Positions 14,476 through 22,105 of a stretch of 37,804 nucleotides of DNA are shown here, piece after piece. The notes under the pieces were generated by a model. The model had not been told where the DNA came from. It saw nothing but the letters and a program-made list of their open reading frames with translations, and searched no databases. Origin of the DNA: a virus; the IMG/VR virus record IMGVR_UViG_3300032288_001184, positions 1 through 37,804 of that record; one strand, given 5' to 3'. Numbering within the stretch: the first letter of the stretch is position 1; each line of letters opens with the position of its first letter. The position numbers and the translations under genes are program-made.

Positions 14476-14522
14476 CCCCGTGGGTAAACTATTTTGTAGG
14501 GATAAACCCTAACCCGCTGGGT
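14455..14522. promoter_or_regulatory. Left operator cluster (three ACCC-N3-GGGT palindromes)
   Basis: The sites are 14455-14465 (ACCCGCTGGGT), 14475-14485 (ACCCCGTGGGT) and 14512-14522 (ACCCGCTGGGT). The first lies between the -35 and -10 boxes, the second overlaps the -35 box by one base, and the third covers the final codons and stop of the AP2-like gene. The arrangement predicts repression of the early promoter by steric block. Confidence 0.82.
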
Positions 14523-15036
14523 TTAATCGGTAATTCAGCACCGCAGCGTCTCTATCCTGAGCCGTTGCAAAATACCCGAGGTGAATCAGCGCACCATCTG
14601 CGCCGCGCACGCGCCCTCGATAGGGTTTGCGCTGCTTTGTGAGTCGCGGCAGCTTCTCGCCCGTTCGCAACCAGTGCAGCACCACGCCAGCGGCAACGGT
14701 GCGCCCATCCCACACCACACGCGCCCCGCATGGGATGCAAACAGAGTCATCGAACGATTGACCGTCCAATGAATAGCGCCGCCATATTTCGCGGCGCATC
14801 AGTCGCCCGCCACGCTCCACAAATTCGACAGTCACACGGTGAGGCTTTTTAATCAGCGGCTTGGGTTTGCGCCCTCGTTTGTTTTTACGAATTGGCAACA
14901 CCTGCGCCACGGGTTCAGGGATTCCCAAGATTTCGCGCAGCTTTGAATCTGGCATTGCGTCTATCAAGTCGAAGTCTATTTCAGCGAATCGCGGCAAATT
15001 GAACACCGCTTCAACTAAATCATCATGTGTTTGCAT
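14509..15036 (-). CDS. AP2-domain DNA-binding protein, relic of an HNH-AP2 homing endonuclease
   Basis: 175 aa from the ATG at 15036, with AAAGGAG upstream. Residues about 45-65 are basic with an AT-hook-like RGRKPKP. A segment near 90-125 (CIPCGARVVWDG and then VVLHWLRTGEKLP) resembles the start of HNH homing endonucleases, but the DHINGD...N core that should follow is absent. The protein goes straight into an AP2-like C-terminal domain (YRGRVRGADG...LGYFATAQDRDAAV). It should bind DNA without cutting. It lies between two clusters of ACCC-N3-GGGT palindromes, one of which overlaps its stop codon, so it is the first candidate for their ligand. The AP2 call is fairly firm; the regulator role is inferred. 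Confidence 0.72.
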   Translation of the reverse strand: MQTHDDLVEAVFNLPRFAEIDFDLIDAMPDSKLREILGIPEPVAQVLPIRKNKRGRKPKPLIKKPHRVTVEFVERGGRLMRREIWRRYSLDGQSFDDSVCIPCGARVVWDGRTVAAGVVLHWLRTGEKLPRLTKQRKPYRGRVRGADGALIHLGYFATAQDRDAAVLNYRLNPAG

Positions 15037-15064
15037 CTCTGCTCCTTTGTTCCCATGTTCCCAC

Positions 15065-15073
15065 ATTGTACCA
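15065..15073 (-). promoter_or_regulatory. Extended -10 promoter of the AP2-like gene
   Basis: On the minus strand this reads TGG-TACAAT, a five-of-six -10 box with a TGn extension. The implied transcript start near 15058 leaves a 22-nt leader containing AAAGGAG before the ATG at 15036. No -35 box with normal spacing is clear. Confidence 0.5.
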
Positions 15074-15236
15074 CACCTGCACCACTATTCCTTACAAAGA
15101 GATAAAAAGATTCTGAGATTCAAAAAATAAGTGGTTTAAAAAAAGTCGTATGAATATGGCTTCGCGCACGGGGAGTCCATACGTCACAGCACCGCGACAA
15201 TGTGGGAACACGGGAACAAAAAACCCCTTTTCCATG

Positions 15237-15349
15237 ACCCAGCGGGGGAACTCCACGGATTCTGAGACCCAGCGGGTGCAATGGTTCTTTGATGCGTGGT
15301 TTGTCCATCGGACGCAATGACCCAGCGGGTCACCAATGACCCACGGGGT
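15237..15349. promoter_or_regulatory. Right operator cluster (four palindromes)
   Basis: The sites are 15237-15247 (last base mismatched), 15267-15277, 15320-15330 and 15339-15349. The third and fourth share a longer context, CAATGACCCA...GGGTC, and lie 19 bp apart. Spacings of 30, 53 and 19 bp approximate whole helical turns in two of the three gaps. Confidence 0.78.
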
Positions 15350-15521
15350 CGGGCGTCTGTGTGCCCGTGATGCTCGGCGCAAAGTACCCAGCGCGGCGCG
15401 ATTACCCCGCGATTCCGGCAACCGGATTTATGGCCGAGGGGGCGGGTGGGGTCCCGCGACCCTCCGGTCCCGGCGACGGCGGTATCGCGAACAATTTTTT
15501 ATTTTTTCAAATTAACCCTAG

Positions 15522-15532
15522 ACCCAGTGGGT
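15522..15532. promoter_or_regulatory. Isolated operator upstream of the late operon
   Basis: ACCCAGTGGGT, 43 bp before the small terminase ATG. It is preceded by AACCCTAG, much as the site at 14512 is preceded by AACCCTA, so the extended element AACCCTA(G)-ACCC-N3-GGGT occurs at both ends of the control region. Confidence 0.7.
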
Positions 15533-15575
15533 CACATTAGCAATAATTCAAAACCTGTGGTAGATTCGGGGCACT

Positions 15576-16145
15576 ATGGAAACAAGGCAACCCTCATCCG
15601 TAGGCGCAGTTGTCACACCCGGCCAAGTTGACAAACTCGACAACCTCGAATTGCCCCAGTGGCTTTCTGTGCCTGACCCCAAACCGCCTGCCCCAACTCG
15701 GGCAATGCGTGAACTCGTCCATTCTCAATACGCCAGCATCTTTGAGCGCGTCATCGAGCAGATTTATCGTGGGCGCTCACTGGCCTCACTCCTTGAGGAC
15801 GATCACCGTGAAATCAGCTATGAGGATTTTTTGCGCTGGGTCAAGCGTGATCCGATGCGCCATGAGCGATTCAAAGAAGCGCAGGAGTCGCGGACCGAGT
15901 TCATCGCCGGTGAGATTCTTGAGATTGCCGATGCCGAGGACTCCATAGAAGATGTGCAGCGATCTCGTTTGAAGATCGACACGCGCAAGTGGCTCATGGG
16001 TGCTTGGAACAGGAAACGCTACGGTGAAACCAAGACACTTGAGATGGCTGGCTCGATCTCGATTACGAATGCCCTTGCGGCGGCTCGTGAACGCATGATC
16101 GAGGGTGAAGTGATTGACGTGACACCGAAAGAACTGGACAACTGA
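15576..16145 (+). CDS. Terminase small subunit
   Basis: 189 aa. The central part (FERVIEQIYRGRSLASLLEDD...SYEDFLRWVKRDP) is the DNA-binding helical region of small terminases, followed by ERFKEAQESR, a long helix and the KIDTRKWLMGAWNRKRYG signature common to this subunit. It recognises phage DNA and loads the large subunit for packaging. The stop overlaps the large-subunit start (TGATG). Only a weak ribosome-binding sequence precedes the ATG, so the first 20 or so residues are the least certain part. Confidence 0.9.
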   Translation: METRQPSSVGAVVTPGQVDKLDNLELPQWLSVPDPKPPAPTRAMRELVHSQYASIFERVIEQIYRGRSLASLLEDDHREISYEDFLRWVKRDPMRHERFKEAQESRTEFIAGEILEIADAEDSIEDVQRSRLKIDTRKWLMGAWNRKRYGETKTLEMAGSISITNALAAARERMIEGEVIDVTPKELDN

Positions 16146-17686
16146 TGCAGCGCCCCATTTATTCACCCGAAGAAGAACAACTGCTGATGACGCAGCTTTG
16201 GTCTCCGCAGATTGCGGATGACCCTGAGAACTTCGTCATGTTTTGCTTTCCGTGGGGCCAGCCCAACACGCCACTGGAGAAGTTCAAAGGACCTCGTAAG
16301 TGGCAACGCCGAGCACTGCGTCGAGTTGCCGAGTTCATCAAAAACAACCGTGGGCAACTCGATGCCGGTGAACTCATCGAAGCACTGCGCCGCGCTGTCA
16401 GTTCGGGTCGTGGTGTGGGTAAGTCCGCACTCGTGTCGTGGCTCATCCTGTGGATGCTCAGTACGCGCATCGGATCGAGCGTGGTCGTGTCGGCCAACAG
16501 CGAGACACAGTTGCGAACGGTCACATGGGGTGAGTTGACCAAGTGGGCCACGATGGCGATCAACTCGCACTGGTGGGAACCGTCAGCCACCAAGCTGTCG
16601 CCTGCATCGTGGTTGACCGATCTGGTCGAGCGTGATCTGAAGAAAGGCACGCGCTACTGGGGAGCCGAGGGCAAGCTGTGGAGCGAGGAGAACCCAGACG
16701 CCTACGCCGGTGTGCACAACATGGACGGCATGATGGTGATCTTTGACGAAGCGTCAGGTATCCCAGACTCGATCTGGTCAGTGGCTGCGGGCTTCTTTAC
16801 AGAGAACATCTTGGATCGCTACTGGTTCGCGTTCTCCAACGGCCGTCGCAACACTGGGTACTTTTACGAAGCCGTGGACGGCAACAAGCGCGACTTCTGG
16901 GAAAGCGAGAAGATCGATGCACGCACCGTCGAAGGCACGGACAAGTCGATCTATGAGCAGATCATCGCGGAATACGGCGAAGATTCAGACGAAGCCCGTG
17001 TCGAGGTGTATGGCGACTTTCCCAAGAGCGGCGATGATCAGTTCATCATGCCCTCAACGGTAGACGACGCCATGAAGCGGCCCAAGTACAAGGACATGAC
17101 CGCACCGGTGGTGCTCGGCGTTGACCCGGCCCGTGGGGGCATGGACAGCACAGTCATCGTGGCCCGCCAAGGGCGTGACATCTTGGCGATCCGACGGTTC
17201 AAAGGCGACGACACCATGACCACCGTGGGCCATGTGATTGACGCCATCGAGGAGTTCAAACCAACGCTGACCGCCATCGATGAGGGTGGTCTTGGGTACG
17301 GGATACTTGACAGGCTCACCGAGCAGCGGTACAAAGTGCGCGGGGTGAACTTTGGCTGGAAGGCCAAGAACCCTGTGATGTGGGGCAACAAACGGGCTGA
17401 AATGTGGGGTGCGATGCGCGAGTGGTTAAAGACCGCTTCGCTGCCGCAGGACAGACAACTGAAGGCTGATCTGGTCGGCCCGATGAAGAAGCCCAACTCC
17501 GCAGGTACGATATTTTTAGAGGGGAAAAAGGAAATGAAAGCCCGTGGTTTGGCGTCACCTGATGCCGCCGATGCACTGGCCGTGACTTTTGCTTTCCCTG
17601 TGGCACATCGCGAGTACAATGACCGAACAACCCTGCGACGGAATGCTCAAAACGGCGGCGTCGCAACTTCATGGATGGGAGCATAA
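16145..17686 (+). CDS. Terminase large subunit
   Basis: 513 aa packaging motor and nuclease. The N-terminal ATPase has Walker A GRGVGKS (88-94) and Walker B MMVIFDE (D201, E202). The C-terminal RNase-H-like nuclease has GVDPARGGMDS (D327), TAIDEGG (D379) and a late SPDAADALA acidic motif. It drives DNA into the procapsid through the portal. Headful packaging is likely for a P22-like phage but cannot be proved from the sequence alone. The next gene begins directly after its stop codon. Confidence 0.95.
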   Translation: MQRPIYSPEEEQLLMTQLWSPQIADDPENFVMFCFPWGQPNTPLEKFKGPRKWQRRALRRVAEFIKNNRGQLDAGELIEALRRAVSSGRGVGKSALVSWLILWMLSTRIGSSVVVSANSETQLRTVTWGELTKWATMAINSHWWEPSATKLSPASWLTDLVERDLKKGTRYWGAEGKLWSEENPDAYAGVHNMDGMMVIFDEASGIPDSIWSVAAGFFTENILDRYWFAFSNGRRNTGYFYEAVDGNKRDFWESEKIDARTVEGTDKSIYEQIIAEYGEDSDEARVEVYGDFPKSGDDQFIMPSTVDDAMKRPKYKDMTAPVVLGVDPARGGMDSTVIVARQGRDILAIRRFKGDDTMTTVGHVIDAIEEFKPTLTAIDEGGLGYGILDRLTEQRYKVRGVNFGWKAKNPVMWGNKRAEMWGAMREWLKTASLPQDRQLKADLVGPMKKPNSAGTIFLEGKKEMKARGLASPDAADALAVTFAFPVAHREYNDRTTLRRNAQNGGVATSWMGA

Positions 17687-17836
17687 ATGCCACTCGTTAA
17701 GTCAGCCAGCAAGAACGCATTCCGTGCGAATGTGAAAGCTGAAGTCAAGGCCGGAAAGCCTGTAAAACAAGCCGTTGCGATTGCATATTCAGTCAAGCGC
17801 GAAGCCCAAAAACCAGCCCCAAAAAGCAAAAAATGA
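17687..17836 (+). CDS. Small basic virion-region protein
   Basis: 49 aa. It starts MPLVKSASKNAFRANVKAEV and contains KPVKQAVAIAYSVKREA. This Lys/Ala-rich pattern with KQAVAIAYS occurs in many short phage proteins near terminase and portal genes (DUF6496-like). It probably binds nucleic acid. It begins right after the terL stop and overlaps the GroES-like gene as ATGA. Confidence 0.78.
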   Translation: MPLVKSASKNAFRANVKAEVKAGKPVKQAVAIAYSVKREAQKPAPKSKK

Positions 17837-18078
17837 CCCTCAAGGCCAACCAAAACTGCGTCATCATCGAACCGGATGTTGAGAAGCACGAATTGTTTAT
17901 CATCCCACCCGGCGATAAATGCGAAACTGGCACCGTTGTCGCAATTGGTCCAGATTGCAAAGATGTCACGGTTGGTGACCACGTTTACTTTGGCGTGGGT
18001 CAGGAATTTAAGTATGAAGGCAAAGAATACGTCGTCATGCGTGAACCCCACATATTAGGAGTTTTGGAACATGGCTGA
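17833..18078 (+). CDS. GroES-like co-chaperonin
   Basis: 81 aa. The core GTVVAIGP...VGDHVYFG...KYEGKEYVVMREPHILGVLE is the chaperonin-10 fold and its conserved C-terminal strand. The segment ELFIIPPGDKCE near residues 18-32 matches the GroEL-binding mobile loop, with LFII in place of the bacterial IVL. It is shorter than bacterial GroES (97 aa), mainly in the roof hairpin. It probably replaces host GroES on GroEL to fold the coat or another virion protein, as gp31 does for T4. It overlaps the portal gene by 8 bp. Confidence 0.85.
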   Translation: MTLKANQNCVIIEPDVEKHELFIIPPGDKCETGTVVAIGPDCKDVTVGDHVYFGVGQEFKYEGKEYVVMREPHILGVLEHG

Positions 18079-20272
18079 TCCAACAGGAATTACGGCTGCT
18101 GCGGCAGTCGCAGTAGGCGGCTCAACCAAGGACAAAAGCAACGCTGATGTTCTTGCCACCGCACGCACACGACTTGACATGGCAATCTCGGCATTGTCCG
18201 AGTCGCGTGAAGACGAACTTGACGATTTGCGGTTTTATGCGGCGTCGCCTGACAATCAATGGCAGTGGCCCGCCGATGTGCTGGCAACCCGTGGCGCGGT
18301 GCAAGGTCAAACGATCAACGCACGCCCGTGTCTGACCATCAACAAGCTGCCACAGCACGTCCATCAAGTCACAAACGAGCAACGTCAAAACCGCCCACAG
18401 CCAAAAGTCATCCCTGCTGATGACGCTGCGGACGAAGAAGTGGCAGAGGTTTACAACGGCGTGATTCGTCACATCGAATACATCTCTGATGCAGATGTGG
18501 CATACGACACAGCGTGTGAAAACCAAGTGGCCTACGGCGAAGGTTATGTGCGTATCCTGACCGAGTATTGCGACGAAAAATCATTCGATCAAGACATCAA
18601 AATTGGTCGCATTCGCAATAGTTTCAGCGTCTACATGGACCCACTGATTCAAGACCCCTGTGGTGCAGACGCCGAGTGGTGCTTTATCACCGAAGACCTG
18701 CCCCGTTCCGAGTACGAGCGTCTGTATCCCAACGCTGTACCCATCACCACCTTGCAAACGCTAGGCGTCGGTGATCAAGAAATCTCTCAATGGCTCAATG
18801 AAGACACTGTTCGCATTGCTGAATATTTCTTCAAGCAGTACACCAGTGAAAAGTTGAACCTGTACCCCGGCAACGTGACGGCATTTGACGGCACACCCGA
18901 GGACAAAGTGCTCAAAGCGCAATTTGGCGCACCTGTGAAAAGCCGCAAATCCGAGCGTTGCAAGGTCAAATGGCTCAAAATCAACGGTTACGAGGTGCTT
19001 GAAGAAGCCGATTGGGCCGGTGTTCACATCCCTGTGATTCGCTGCGTTGGCAACGAATTTGAGGTCGATGGCCGCTTGTATGTGTCTGGTTTGGTCCGAA
19101 ATGCCAAAGATGCCCAGCGCATGTACAACTACTGGGTGTCGCAAGAAGCTGAAATGCTGGCGCTAGCCCCCAAAGCACCGTTCATTGGCTACGGTGGTCA
19201 GTTTGAAGGCTATGAAATGCAGTGGAAGACTGCCAATACGACCAACTGGCCGTATTTGGAGGTCAATCCAGACGTTACAGACGGTCAAGGTGCAGTTCTC
19301 CCACTGCCACAGCGTGCACAGCCTCCAATGGCCTCCTCGGGCCTCCTGCAAGCCAAGGCTGGCGCGTCTGATGACATCAAATCATCGACCGGTCAGTACA
19401 ACGCTGCGCTGGGCATGACATCGAATGAGCGTTCAGGCAAGGCCATCTTGGCCCGTCAAAAAGAAAGCGACATCGGCACATACCACTATGTTGACAACTA
19501 CGCCCGCATGATCCGTTATGTTGGCCGTCAACTGGTTGACTTGATCCCCAAAATTTACGATACGCAGCGCGTGGCCCGCATCATTGGTGAAGATGGTGAA
19601 TCCACCACCGCCAAGATGAATCCACAGCAGCCCGAGGCGGTCAAGAAAATCGTTAACGAGCAAGGCATCGTGATCGACAAGATTTACAACCCATCCGTGG
19701 GCAAGTACGATGTTCAGGTCATCACTGGTCCCGGTTATGCCACCAAGCGTCAAGAGGCTTTGGAGGCAATGGCCCAGTTGCTGCAAGGCAACCCGCAGTT
19801 GTGGTCCGTGGCAGGCGACTTGTTCGTCAAGAACATGGACTGGCCGGGTGCTCAAGAGATGGCAAAGCGTTTTGCCAAGACCATCGATCCAAAAATCATT
19901 GGCGACGACGAAGACAATCCAGCGTTGGCCGCAGCCAAGCAGCAAATGGAAGCCATGAACCAAGAACTGCAACAAATGCACAGCATGTTGCAAAACGTGC
20001 AACAGTCGTTCGAGGCACGCGACATTGAGGTCAAAGAATACAAGGCTCAAGTGGACGCATACAATGCCGAAACGAACCGCATCAAAGCCGTTCAGGCGGG
20101 CATGTCACCCGAGCAGATTCAAGACATTGTGATGGGCACGCTTCATGCCGCTATGGACAGCGGCGATGTGGTTGCAGGCGCGTCCATGATGCGCGAGAAT
20201 CCGGCCATGCCTGAACCGGGTGAAGCACAGCCCGAGATGCCAGCACAACCAATGGGAGGTATGCCTCAATGA
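18071..20272 (+). CDS. P22-like portal protein
   Basis: 733 aa, close to the 725 aa of the P22 portal. The protein forms the dodecameric ring through which DNA enters and leaves and on which the tail assembles. Typical features are the N-terminal YAASPDNQW, the TINKLPQHVHQVTNEQRQNRP segment, a central wing and stem region, and a C-terminal helical barrel-like region rich in Gln and Ala (QMEAMNQELQQMHSMLQNVQ) ending in a Met/Pro-rich tail. It overlaps the GroES-like gene in front and the ferritin-like gene behind (ATGA), so the three are translationally coupled. Confidence 0.93.
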   Translation: MADPTGITAAAAVAVGGSTKDKSNADVLATARTRLDMAISALSESREDELDDLRFYAASPDNQWQWPADVLATRGAVQGQTINARPCLTINKLPQHVHQVTNEQRQNRPQPKVIPADDAADEEVAEVYNGVIRHIEYISDADVAYDTACENQVAYGEGYVRILTEYCDEKSFDQDIKIGRIRNSFSVYMDPLIQDPCGADAEWCFITEDLPRSEYERLYPNAVPITTLQTLGVGDQEISQWLNEDTVRIAEYFFKQYTSEKLNLYPGNVTAFDGTPEDKVLKAQFGAPVKSRKSERCKVKWLKINGYEVLEEADWAGVHIPVIRCVGNEFEVDGRLYVSGLVRNAKDAQRMYNYWVSQEAEMLALAPKAPFIGYGGQFEGYEMQWKTANTTNWPYLEVNPDVTDGQGAVLPLPQRAQPPMASSGLLQAKAGASDDIKSSTGQYNAALGMTSNERSGKAILARQKESDIGTYHYVDNYARMIRYVGRQLVDLIPKIYDTQRVARIIGEDGESTTAKMNPQQPEAVKKIVNEQGIVIDKIYNPSVGKYDVQVITGPGYATKRQEALEAMAQLLQGNPQLWSVAGDLFVKNMDWPGAQEMAKRFAKTIDPKIIGDDEDNPALAAAKQQMEAMNQELQQMHSMLQNVQQSFEARDIEVKEYKAQVDAYNAETNRIKAVQAGMSPEQIQDIVMGTLHAAMDSGDVVAGASMMRENPAMPEPGEAQPEMPAQPMGGMPQ

Positions 20273-20634
20273 GCACCGCAGCAGATTTTGTAGGAACACT
20301 GTTTCTTGCCCGCGATGTGGCGCATTCGGTGCATCTCAACACGCGCAGCTTTTCCAAGCATACCGCTTTGAACATCTTCTATGATCGAATTGTTGACGCA
20401 ACTGACGATTTTGCTGAAACATACCAAGGTCGATATGGTCTAATTGGCCCCATCAGCTTGATGTCTGCCAAAAAAACTGGCAACATCACGGAATTCTTGG
20501 AGGATTCGTTGGCAGATATTGAAAAAATGCGGTATGAAGTGTGCGACAAATCGGACACGGCGTTGCAGCAGTTGATCGATAACATTGTCGAGGTGTACCT
20601 TCGCACCCTTTACAAGCTAAAATTCTTGGCATAA
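20269..20634 (+). CDS. DUF5856-like ferritin/Dps-fold protein
   Basis: 121 aa, all helical. LARDVAHSVHLNTRSFSKHTAL followed by FYDRIVDATDDFAETYQGRYG places His, Asp and Glu at positions typical of the four-helix ferritin/Dps family. Similar proteins are annotated DUF5856 or Dps-like in phages. Whether it binds metal or DNA is unknown. It sits directly after the portal gene (ATGA overlap), where head-completion or early-ejected proteins are often encoded. Confidence 0.72.
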   Translation: MSTAADFVGTLFLARDVAHSVHLNTRSFSKHTALNIFYDRIVDATDDFAETYQGRYGLIGPISLMSAKKTGNITEFLEDSLADIEKMRYEVCDKSDTALQQLIDNIVEVYLRTLYKLKFLA

Positions 20635-20643
20635 GGAGCCAAT

Positions 20644-20946
20644 ATGGAACTTTTACGACCTCTATCTGATGCTGATTTTCCAGCAAAAACTGCCACTTAC
20701 ACAGGCACGGCTGGCTCCACTGCCACATGGAACCCCGGTCCCGAGGGTGTTGTGGTCTGGTCAGACCAACCATGCTATGTTGCAGTAGGCGTAGGCGTCA
20801 CTGCCACAACCAGCAGCACTCCCGTCCCACCTTTCACACCGATCCCGTTCTATCTTGAACCCGGCTCTGGTGGACCTTGGCGCGTCAGCGCGATCCAAGT
20901 CTCAACTGGTGGCACAATTTACTGCAAACCGATTAACATCCGATGA
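20644..20946 (+). CDS. Hypothetical beta-rich virion protein
   Basis: 100 aa, starting MELLRPLSDADFPAKTATYT. Repeated Thr/Gly-rich strands (GTAGSTATWNPGPEGVVVW and later GGTIYCKP) suggest a small beta sandwich of the kind used as phage decoration or tail-attachment protein. AAGGAGCC precedes the ATG. The stop overlaps the next gene (ATGA). No precise family recognised. Confidence 0.72.
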   Translation: MELLRPLSDADFPAKTATYTGTAGSTATWNPGPEGVVVWSDQPCYVAVGVGVTATTSSTPVPPFTPIPFYLEPGSGGPWRVSAIQVSTGGTIYCKPINIR

Positions 20947-21104
20947 GTTGGGGTGTCGCACTTCGTAATGGTGTTGCCATAGGTCTTGGCAGCATCGTAT
21001 CGCTCTTGTCGGGCTACGCTGATGCGACCGTGCAAGGAAATCTTTTAACCGAGTCAGGCGAAAACCTCGTGCAAGAGGACGGCGGCTTGCTTCTTTTGGA
21101 GTAA
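20943..21104 (+). CDS. 53-aa protein ending in a TESG/LLLE motif
   Basis: It starts MSWGVALRNGVAIGLGSIVS with a weakly hydrophobic helix, then NLLTESGENLVQEDGGLLLLE. The C-terminal LTESG...QEDG pattern is frequent in phage tail and head-tail proteins, and a related LITENGDYLIDE stretch occurs in the gp10-like protein of this genome. ATGA-coupled to the previous gene. Probably a small virion or assembly component. Confidence 0.68.
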   Translation: MSWGVALRNGVAIGLGSIVSLLSGYADATVQGNLLTESGENLVQEDGGLLLLE

Positions 21105-21107
21105 AAA

Positions 21108-21683
21108 ATGGCAGATAAAAAAATATCAGCACTGAGTTCAGCAAGCACCCCGTTAGCGGGCACAGAGGTCTTGCCGATTGTGCAAGGTGGCGCAACCGTT
21201 AAGGTTGCTGTTGCAGACCTGATGCCCGGCCTCAACACTGTAACCGTCCCCAAGGGTGGTACAGGTTTGACCAGTGTTACAGCAAACCAAATTCCATACG
21301 GTAACGGTACAGGCGCGTTGAACACATCATCCGGTTTGACATTTGATGGCACGAACCTCTTGTCAACCAACAACGTCAATGCTTATCGCGATGGTTGGAC
21401 TGCGGCAATTATTGCTGCTTTGACAAACACTGGCGGTTGTAGTGGTGGTGGTCCTTCTACCACTTTTAGCAGCGCAACTTACGGCGGTAACGCAGCACAA
21501 TTGTTTGCTAGTTCCTCAACTGGAACACCTGCTGGATTTCAAGCAATTGTTGACTCAACAGGCAACTTTCCAACAATTTCAGTTAACTGCGGCAATAGCG
21601 TCAGCGTGGCTTGGCAATCGTCAATCCCCTCATTCTGGGGCCGTGTTTATGTCCGTAGCGCAATGGCCGCGTCTTTCTATTAA
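21108..21683 (+). CDS. Tail-fibre-like beta-structured protein
   Basis: 191 aa. The N-terminal KISALSSASTPLAGTEVLPIVQGGATVKVAVADL is the common phage fibre module that often precedes a trimeric shaft, and VPKGGTGLTSVTANQIPYGNGTGALNTSSGLTFDG is a typical fibre repeat. The C-terminal Gly/Ser/Thr-rich part may form a small receptor-binding or tip domain. It lies in a host-recognition cassette between portal and scaffold. GGAG precedes the ATG. Confidence 0.78.
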   Translation: MADKKISALSSASTPLAGTEVLPIVQGGATVKVAVADLMPGLNTVTVPKGGTGLTSVTANQIPYGNGTGALNTSSGLTFDGTNLLSTNNVNAYRDGWTAAIIAALTNTGGCSGGGPSTTFSSATYGGNAAQLFASSSTGTPAGFQAIVDSTGNFPTISVNCGNSVSVAWQSSIPSFWGRVYVRSAMAASFY

Positions 21684-21693
21684 GGAGAAAATT

Positions 21694-22038
21694 ATGGCTT
21701 TCGAAATCGCAATTCCAGTTGGAAAACAACACGATGCAGGTATGGTCACATTGGGTATTGATTTGCCCGCCGCATACCTCAAAATTACAGCAATCGTGTG
21801 GCACTTCCAACCAGAACAAAATGAATCTGGTGACGCTGTAAAAGGCGAAGCGTCGTTCACTGTTGGTCTTTGGGCCAGCAAAGCTGCACGCGATACAGGT
21901 GCTGGTACTTTGGGTTCGCAAACTTATGTCTTGCGTAACCCTGACTTGACAAAAGATTTGTTGGCTCAATGCTACGCTGTTCTCAAGGATGAAGGTAAGT
22001 TTGCCACTCTTGAGTTTGCTGACGCGCAAGACGCTTAA
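21694..22038 (+). CDS. Hypothetical 114-aa virion-cassette protein
   Basis: It starts MAFEIAIPVGKQHDAGMVTL and contains YLKITAIVWHFQP and a strand-rich centre (ASFTVGLWASKAARDTG). The start at 21694 follows AAGGAG by 7 nt; longer in-frame extensions overlap the fibre gene. It probably adopts a beta-sandwich fold and may be a fibre partner or chaperone. A terminator-like hairpin follows it. Confidence 0.74.
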   Translation: MAFEIAIPVGKQHDAGMVTLGIDLPAAYLKITAIVWHFQPEQNESGDAVKGEASFTVGLWASKAARDTGAGTLGSQTYVLRNPDLTKDLLAQCYAVLKDEGKFATLEFADAQDA

Positions 22039-22041
22039 TCT

Positions 22042-22079
22042 GAAAGGCTTGCGGCAAGGGTCACTTTGCCGCACCTTTC
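22042..22079 (+). terminator. Hairpin between fibre cassette and tailspike gene
   Basis: GAAAGG (22042-22047) and GCGGCAA (22051-22057) pair with TTGCCGC (22066-22072) and CCTTTC (22074-22079), giving a 13-bp stem broken by a small internal loop. A weak T-run is absent, so attenuation or mRNA protection is as likely as termination. Confidence 0.6.
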
Positions 22080-22105
22080 AATAACTGTCACGACAAAGGT
22101 TAAAA

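Larger units (their letters stand above)
15037..15575. other. 539-bp non-coding control region
   Basis: No gene is credible here. The region holds the AP2-gene promoter, five clear palindromic sites, weaker half-sites near 15386 and 15404, a GC-rich stretch at about 15340-15485 and an AT-rich run at 15490-15515 (ATTTTTTATTTTTTCAAA). Such iterated sites beside an AT-rich tract could also be a replication origin. It separates the leftward early genes from the rightward late genes. Confidence 0.7.

Noticed and set aside
15237-15532. Repeats as a CRISPR array
   Set aside because: Units are only 11 bp with irregular spacing and are palindromic; no spacer-repeat regularity.
15558-15566. Extended -10 (TGG-TAGATT) as the late promoter
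   Set aside because: It would place the transcript start about 3 nt before the terminase ATG with no -35 box; leaderless expression is possible but unsupported.
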